A stretch of 64,000 bases of DNA from CAVVKW01 sp963749035. Its GTDB lineage: Bacteria; Verrucomicrobiota; Verrucomicrobiia; Chthoniobacterales; JAATET01. The translations under genes were made by a program, and so were the position numbers. Of this stretch, positions 59,600 through 64,000 are shown piece after piece. The stretch lies in NCBI GenBank assembly GCA_963749035.1, contig CAVVKW010000002.1:1054001-1118000 (forward strand). Direction: 5' to 3'. Under the pieces are notes generated by a model. That model searched no databases. It was not told the origin of the DNA and saw only the letters and a list, made by a program, of their open reading frames with translations. How positions within the stretch are numbered: the first letter of the stretch is position 1; the number at the start of each line of letters is the position of its first letter.

Positions 59600-62446
59600 A
59601 TGGAGACAGTTTTTCGGAATCTAAACCTGAGACCCATTTTCGTTGCGGCGATTTTTTCAGCATTTGCTTTGATTGGCACTACGTCCGGACAGCTCGTCTG
59701 GAAATCCGCTGAAGGTCCCTACGGCAACATCGAGACGATGGCCTACGGGAACGGGGCGTTCGTCGCGATCACGGATAACGGGTTAGCGTTTCGCTCGACT
59801 GACGGCGGCGAAACGTGGACTTCGCATTCGACTGGTTTTGGCTCCTCGTTGGGGAGACGTCTCATTTTCGACGGCACGCGATTCGTGATTGGTAGCGGCA
59901 ACCGGGTCGCGACTTCACCGGATGGAGAGACTTGGACGGCCATCAAAATTAACCCTGCAGGCGAGCAGAATCCCTATGGTGAAACCATCGGCTCGATCCG
60001 CGCCTACGCGAACGGTCTATATTTTGCTATGGACAGCTATACCGGGAGTTTCGTGACGCCGGCGTCGCATGTCTATTCGAGTCCCGATCTCGTGAATTGG
60101 ACCCACGAACTGCAGTTGGTCGGCTGGGATGGCGGATTGGCGGCCAATGCCGACGGCTCGCAGATTGTGGCCGCAAGCCTCGTTAGCAACGGCTCGGGCG
60201 GATCAACGTCCAGATCTTTGTACCAGCGAACAGAATCTGGGAATTGGGAGGCTATTCCGAATGCTCCAACGGTCCAAGAATTGAGTTTTGCCTACGGGAT
60301 CTTTATCTCTCAAGCGAATCCGCTTCAGACGTCTGTCGACGGGTTAACGTGGCAAAATGCTGCGAATCAGTCGTTTAACGGTAGCTTGGTTCGACCCGCA
60401 ATCGAGTTCGACAATAGGATCGTAATTTTGACGCAAACGGGATTTCTACACTCTACAAACGGTTCGGTTTTTCTCTTTAATCAAATACCGCTGTTCGGGG
60501 GCGGCCTAATGCCGCAAGCCCATGCGACGGATGGCGAGCGCGTCGTCATCGCGACTGATTCTGGTGCCATCTTAATCACGGAAGATCTGGTCAACGTGCG
60601 GCCAGCAACCGGAACGAATTTAATCGCCACGCTCAGCCCCGATAACAACGATTCCCCCAAAGTCTTACAAATCTTCGGAGATTCGGGAGCTGGTCGATTC
60701 GGGATTGTTCAAAGATCGACGGGAGGTCAGGTCTACGTCCGGAGTTTTAACGCCGGTTTGTCCGGCACATGGGAGGAGGCAAATGGGTTGCCCACCTCTC
60801 CCCTAGACCTTGCCCTTTTTCGACCATTTTACTACGCGGGCCGGTATTACTTGCGAAGCAAGCCGCTTTCTGAAGGTGGGATTGGCATGACTTTCTCATC
60901 GTTGGACGGCATCGATTGGCAGGCGTCCACTCACTTTAATTCTGGTGAGCACAGTGCGACTCGGCATGTGAACGGCAGCCTCTGGAATCTGCCATTCGGC
61001 GACGTCTATCTAAACGAACAGTGGACCCAGCGGAATGAATCATCGCTTGCGTTCATTTTTGACGCAGCCTACGCGGGTCAGCAGTATTTTGCTCTTTCGA
61101 CCGTCGCAAACGGTAGCAAGTTGCAATTTGTCATGTCCGACGACGATGTAGATTGGATTTCCTTCGATGTGCCTGAGGTCGCGAGTGGTTATCAGCAACT
61201 GTTCGTGGTTGGAGACCAAGCTGTGGTGCCTTCGTCGTCTTCAGTTTTTGTCGCTTCGCCGGTGAGCGGCATGAGGTCGATTCTTTACGAGTTTTTGGTT
61301 CCGCCCCAGCAAGACCCGTCTGGCGGAAGGTTGGCGATCACTGGCGTTGCCCAAGTTATTGATGGAATCTTGGCATCATCGACGGGAAATTCAGAAGCAT
61401 CGACCCACTCAGACGGATTTTTTAGTGAGGATGGAATAGCCTATCGACCAATATACGGTCTGCCGCTTAATCCGATTTACTCGGCAAGTGTCCCTGCACT
61501 CGGTTTGCGGGAGTATTTCAGCAGGGCAAAGCGGCTCGCCGTCGAGAAATCTGGCAACACCTATTACGCGCTCACGCTCCACGGCACGCTGCTGACCGCT
61601 GCCGAAGCGGACGAGGCGGAGTCGGATATCCAGCTCGGTCTTCCGTCACCGACGTTCGAAGTTGGGCAGACGACAGAGGTGCAGGTCGAGAAGCCGGAGT
61701 GGGCGACGAGCGTGCTGGTATCGGATCTGCCCGCGGGTTTGCAAATCGACGTTGGGAGCGGACTGATTTCCGGCACGCCGGTGCGGACCGAGGTGGTGGA
61801 TGTCTGGCTGACCTTCGTGGGCGATGCGAATCTCGCTCACGCGTCGACGGTGATGGCAGTGACCGAAGCCGCGCCGACGCCGACGCCGACCCCGACGCCG
61901 ACTCCGACTCCGACTCCGACTCCGACTCCGACTCCGACTCCGACTCCGACTCCGACTCCGACTCCGACTCCGACTCCGACTCCGACTCCGACTCCGACTC
62001 CGACTCCGACTCCGACTCCGACTCCGACTCCGACTCCGGCTCCGACTCCGACTCCCACTGCGAGCCCGACACCTGGCCCGACGGCAACGCCCGTTCCAAC
62101 CGCGACACCTGTCCCATCGCCGACGCCGACCGTCGTGACGCCGGTTCCCACGCCCGCGCCGACGCCGGAAGCGAAGCCGGAGCAACCCGAGATCAAGGGG
62201 TCGAGCAAAATTGAGACAACGAAGAAGGTCTACAAGATCAAGGGCGACGCGGGCGACGTACCGCGCGGGACTTTCGTCGAATACAAGGTCGGCAAGAACA
62301 AGCCGGTGAAGGGCAAGATCAAGGGCAGCGGAAAGTTTGTGCTCAAGGCCAAGCTCGCCGAGGGGCGCAACGTCATCAAGGTGCGCACGGTCACCCCGAG
62401 CGGGCAGAAGTCGAAATTTACGAAGGTGAAAGTGACAAAAGAGTGA
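59600..62446 (+). CDS. Secreted BNR-like repeat protein with Thr-Pro linker
   Basis: This 948 aa protein has a signal peptide (FVAAIFSAFALIGTTSG). A repeat region (about 30-670) carries BNR/sialidase-like units such as VAITDNGLAFRSTDGGETWT and RVATSPDGETWTAI, a pattern seen in exo-alpha-sialidase-like and photosystem-stability-like propellers, here without obvious catalytic residues. An Ig-like putative domain (about 680-750, LPAGLQIDVGSGLISGTP) follows. Then comes a linker of about 30 Thr-Pro pairs and the same basic C-terminal domain as the 55741 gene. The repeat in the linker is a DNA hexamer array. The protein is likely surface displayed or released. Confidence 0.85.
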   Translation: METVFRNLNLRPIFVAAIFSAFALIGTTSGQLVWKSAEGPYGNIETMAYGNGAFVAITDNGLAFRSTDGGETWTSHSTGFGSSLGRRLIFDGTRFVIGSGNRVATSPDGETWTAIKINPAGEQNPYGETIGSIRAYANGLYFAMDSYTGSFVTPASHVYSSPDLVNWTHELQLVGWDGGLAANADGSQIVAASLVSNGSGGSTSRSLYQRTESGNWEAIPNAPTVQELSFAYGIFISQANPLQTSVDGLTWQNAANQSFNGSLVRPAIEFDNRIVILTQTGFLHSTNGSVFLFNQIPLFGGGLMPQAHATDGERVVIATDSGAILITEDLVNVRPATGTNLIATLSPDNNDSPKVLQIFGDSGAGRFGIVQRSTGGQVYVRSFNAGLSGTWEEANGLPTSPLDLALFRPFYYAGRYYLRSKPLSEGGIGMTFSSLDGIDWQASTHFNSGEHSATRHVNGSLWNLPFGDVYLNEQWTQRNESSLAFIFDAAYAGQQYFALSTVANGSKLQFVMSDDDVDWISFDVPEVASGYQQLFVVGDQAVVPSSSSVFVASPVSGMRSILYEFLVPPQQDPSGGRLAITGVAQVIDGILASSTGNSEASTHSDGFFSEDGIAYRPIYGLPLNPIYSASVPALGLREYFSRAKRLAVEKSGNTYYALTLHGTLLTAAEADEAESDIQLGLPSPTFEVGQTTEVQVEKPEWATSVLVSDLPAGLQIDVGSGLISGTPVRTEVVDVWLTFVGDANLAHASTVMAVTEAAPTPTPTPTPTPTPTPTPTPTPTPTPTPTPTPTPTPTPTPTPTPTPTPTPTPTPTPAPTPTPTASPTPGPTATPVPTATPVPSPTPTVVTPVPTPAPTPEAKPEQPEIKGSSKIETTKKVYKIKGDAGDVPRGTFVEYKVGKNKPVKGKIKGSGKFVLKAKLAEGRNVIKVRTVTPSGQKSKFTKVKVTKE
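61901..62038. repeat. Hexanucleotide array (ACTCCG), 23 perfect copies
   Basis: ACTCCG is repeated 23 times without change from 61901 to 62038. Imperfect copies on both sides extend the array from about 61873 to 62057. It encodes the Thr-Pro linker. Since the unit is 6 bp, gain or loss of copies changes linker length without a frameshift, so length variation between cells or strains would be tolerated. Confidence 0.95.
62063..62446 (+). repeat. Duplicated 3' coding block, copy 2
   Basis: This is the second copy of the linker end and C-terminal domain DNA described at 57813-58215. It lacks the two extra 12 bp units and differs at scattered, mostly third-codon positions. High identity over a shared 3' block joined to different 5' parts suggests recent duplication or gene conversion. 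Confidence 0.8.
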
Positions 62447-62487
62447 AATTCGAAGACCATTCCCACGTCGCCGCTGGCCCAAAGGAA

Positions 62488-63297
62488 ATGAGTCTTTCAC
62501 CGGTTCCGGTAAGAACTTCCGACGAGCTCCAATACAGTGAAGCGGACGCTCGGAGTCTTGTGCGTCTCCTTGGGGAGGTCTGTTCGCAGGCGGATGACCA
62601 CGCGCTCCGGAAGACGTTTCTGATGGATGGCCTCTGCGAACTGCTCGGGGCTAACGGCTGGGCTTCCTCTCTGACTGTGGGAGCTCCGAAGGCGGACAGC
62701 GGCGGCCTTCGCAAACTTTCATTCTTAAACACCGATCTCGATGGCTTGGCGTCGGAATTTCCGACGGTTGAGCGGCTTGGTCCGCCGGAGCAAAGCGCGC
62801 TGGGTCGGTTGCAGGCCGTGGGACCATTGATCCTCTCCGCATGGTCGGGCGGGGACGGTGTCAGCGTGTTTGTCATTCACCGATCTGTCGGGAGCCCGCT
62901 TTTCACGTCTCGCGAAGCCGGCCTGGCGGAGATCGTGCTGTCAGAAGTCTGTTGGCTACACGACGCGGATTGGAAAGAGACGCGGCCAAACACGCAGCCG
63001 GCGTTGCCGCCACGGGAATGTATCGTTCTCCACCTGCTGTTGAAGGGAGAGAATCGGAAGGGTATCGCGGACCGCCTCAGCATTTCGGTCAATACCGTGT
63101 CTGGATACGCGCGCGAACTTTATCGGAAAATTGGGGTGAGTTCTCAGGCGGAACTCATGCGTCGGTTCGCGGCCGGCGAACTGCAGACGAGCGCGGTCGT
63201 CGGCTCTGACGTGAAACCGGCCGAATCCAATTCCGTGACGAATTCTCCGTCAAAGGTCGCGGAGGAGCTCGAGGGAGTAGTCGACGGCGATGGCTGA
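62488..63297 (+). CDS. LuxR-type regulator, divergent member (member F)
   Basis: This 269 aa protein belongs to the same family but is the most divergent. Landmarks: EADARSLVRLLGEVCSQADD, FLMDGLCELLGANGW, VIHRSVGSPLFTSREAGLAE and SEVCWLHDADWKE. The mid-domain is shortened, lacking the HP/RQQ region. The LuxR domain is LLLKGENRKGIADRLSISVN then TVSGYARELYRKIGV. A 45-residue Ser/Val-rich tail follows the helix-turn-helix. I prefer the ATG at 62488, with AAAGGA before it. A GTG at 62443 overlaps the stop of the linker protein and is the alternative. Its 3' end overlaps nadC tail to tail by 48 bp. Confidence 0.82.
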   Translation: MSLSPVPVRTSDELQYSEADARSLVRLLGEVCSQADDHALRKTFLMDGLCELLGANGWASSLTVGAPKADSGGLRKLSFLNTDLDGLASEFPTVERLGPPEQSALGRLQAVGPLILSAWSGGDGVSVFVIHRSVGSPLFTSREAGLAEIVLSEVCWLHDADWKETRPNTQPALPPRECIVLHLLLKGENRKGIADRLSISVNTVSGYARELYRKIGVSSQAELMRRFAAGELQTSAVVGSDVKPAESNSVTNSPSKVAEELEGVVDGDG

Positions 63298-64000
63298 GTG
63301 GGTGAGGGCGCCGACCGACACGAAGTCGACACCCGTCTCCGCGACTTGCCGGACCGTGGCGAGCGTGATGCCGCCGCTGGCTTCGAGTTTAATTCCCTGC
63401 GGGCGTCGGCGGACGGCTTCGCGCATGACGTCGAGCGGCATGTTGTCGAGGAGGACGATGTCCACACCCGGAATCTGAAAAAACGCGGCGGCCTGCTCGA
63501 GCGTGTCGGCTTCGATCTCGATCCGGACGTCGGGTCGCTCTTCGCGAACGCGAGCGACGCGCTCGGCCAGCGTATCGGGATCGAGTCCACCGGCGAGGTG
63601 GTTGTCTTTGACCATCACGCGATCGTAGAGACCGATGCGATGGTTCGTGCCGCCGCCGCTGGCGACGGCCGCTTTCTCGAGCGCGCGAAAACCCGGAGTC
63701 GTCTTGCGGGTGTCGAGGATTCGGCAGCCGGTGCCAGCGACGGCGTCGACGTAGCGGCGAGTGAGCGTCGCGACTCCGCTGAGCCGCTGGAGGAAATTCA
63801 GGGCAACGCGTTCCGCGGTGAGAAGGCCCCGGGTCGATCCGCTGATCTCGATGGCGGTATCGCCGACTTGGAGGCGATCGCCGTCGGAGACGAGGACCCG
63901 GACCTCCAGGGAAGGGTCGACCCGGCGGAAAACCTCGGCGGCGGTCTGAGTCCCGGCGGCGACGCATGGCTCTTTGGCGGAAATGCGGGCGACGCTTTGC
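63250..64000 (-). CDS. nadC: Nicotinate-nucleotide pyrophosphorylase, 5' end outside window
   Basis: This is the quinolinate phosphoribosyltransferase of NAD synthesis. The minus-strand frame is open to the window edge. It contains SGSTRGLLTAERVALNFLQR, LSGVATLTRRYVDAVAG, ILDTRKTTPGFRALEKAAVA, GGGTNHRIGLYDRVMVKDNH, the DIVLLDNM segment and LEASGGITLATVRQVAETGV near the end. All are family hallmarks, with the substrate-binding Arg and Lys in place. About 40 N-terminal residues lie beyond the window. It ends inside the last 48 bp of the convergent LuxR-type gene. Confidence 0.95.
   Translation of the reverse strand, partial: QSVARISAKEPCVAAGTQTAAEVFRRVDPSLEVRVLVSDGDRLQVGDTAIEISGSTRGLLTAERVALNFLQRLSGVATLTRRYVDAVAGTGCRILDTRKTTPGFRALEKAAVASGGGTNHRIGLYDRVMVKDNHLAGGLDPDTLAERVARVREERPDVRIEIEADTLEQAAAFFQIPGVDIVLLDNMPLDVMREAVRRRPQGIKLEASGGITLATVRQVAETGVDFVSVGALTHSAIAVDYSLELLRDL

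Noticed and set aside
61572..62208. Minus-strand frames coding long Ser-Glu, Arg-Ser or Val-Gly repeats
   Set aside because: These are translations of the hexamer array in other frames, not independent genes.
55741..62446. PEP-CTERM or LPXTG anchors at the ends of the Thr-Pro-linker proteins
   Set aside because: Both proteins end KVKVIKE or KVKVTKE after a basic domain, with no hydrophobic helix or sorting motif.

Overview
The window is GC-rich bacterial chromosome that most resembles a member of the Verrucomicrobiota. This is inferred from the mix of genes: a GldA/GldF/GldG-like ABC cluster with a DUF4340 partner, a futalosine-type menaquinone gene, Rex next to an OGG-type glycosylase and TonB, a small COX24-like basic protein, a PEP-CTERM surface protein and GloVer-like secreted propellers. 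No rRNA is present to settle it. Genes are dense, and many neighbours overlap by 4 bp (ATGA, GTGA or TTGA), which points to widespread translational coupling.

Bases 1-11.7 kb hold a partial roadblock-like gene, an RlpA lipoprotein, SlyD, a substrate-binding protein coupled to a hybrid histidine kinase, a small repetitive secreted protein, an aldo/keto reductase, and the gliding-type ABC cluster with its DUF4340 partner. Bases 11.9-19.9 kb hold three glycosyltransferases that look like LPS-core or surface-glycan enzymes, a sugar-type MFS carrier, RecF and tRNA-Arg. Bases 20-26.2 kb hold ThiG and a GntR-controlled ABC exporter with two large paralogous permeases, each ending in a zinc ribbon. 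Bases 26.3-33.8 kb hold rex-ogg-tonB, a DUF4126 protein, a VWA protein, a lone nuoA and a Dabb protein. Bases 33.8-49.7 kb are mostly housekeeping: an aminotransferase, a degenerate glycogen synthase, tRNA-Ser with an unusual tandem repeat, hisG, a TPR protein, an MqnD-like gene, pyrD, mnmE, mgtE, tsaD, a C-terminal processing protease and birA.

Bases 49.8-63.3 kb are a distinct accessory region. It has six LuxR-type regulators of one family, four of them in one head-to-tail operon with overlapping start and stop codons. It also has a frameshifted PEP-CTERM propeller gene and three secreted proteins. Two of the secreted proteins share a Thr-Pro-rich linker and an almost identical C-terminal domain. 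A GC-rich hairpin motif (ACCCCC, TRATTT, GGGGGG, then TAGGC) occurs three times, each time 30-32 bp before a start codon: before both Thr-Pro-linker proteins and before a small divergent ORF. The simplest reading is a surface-protein locus with a dedicated, amplified set of LuxR regulators and a shared cis-element. This is inference from layout and motif conservation. The window ends inside nadC on the minus strand.
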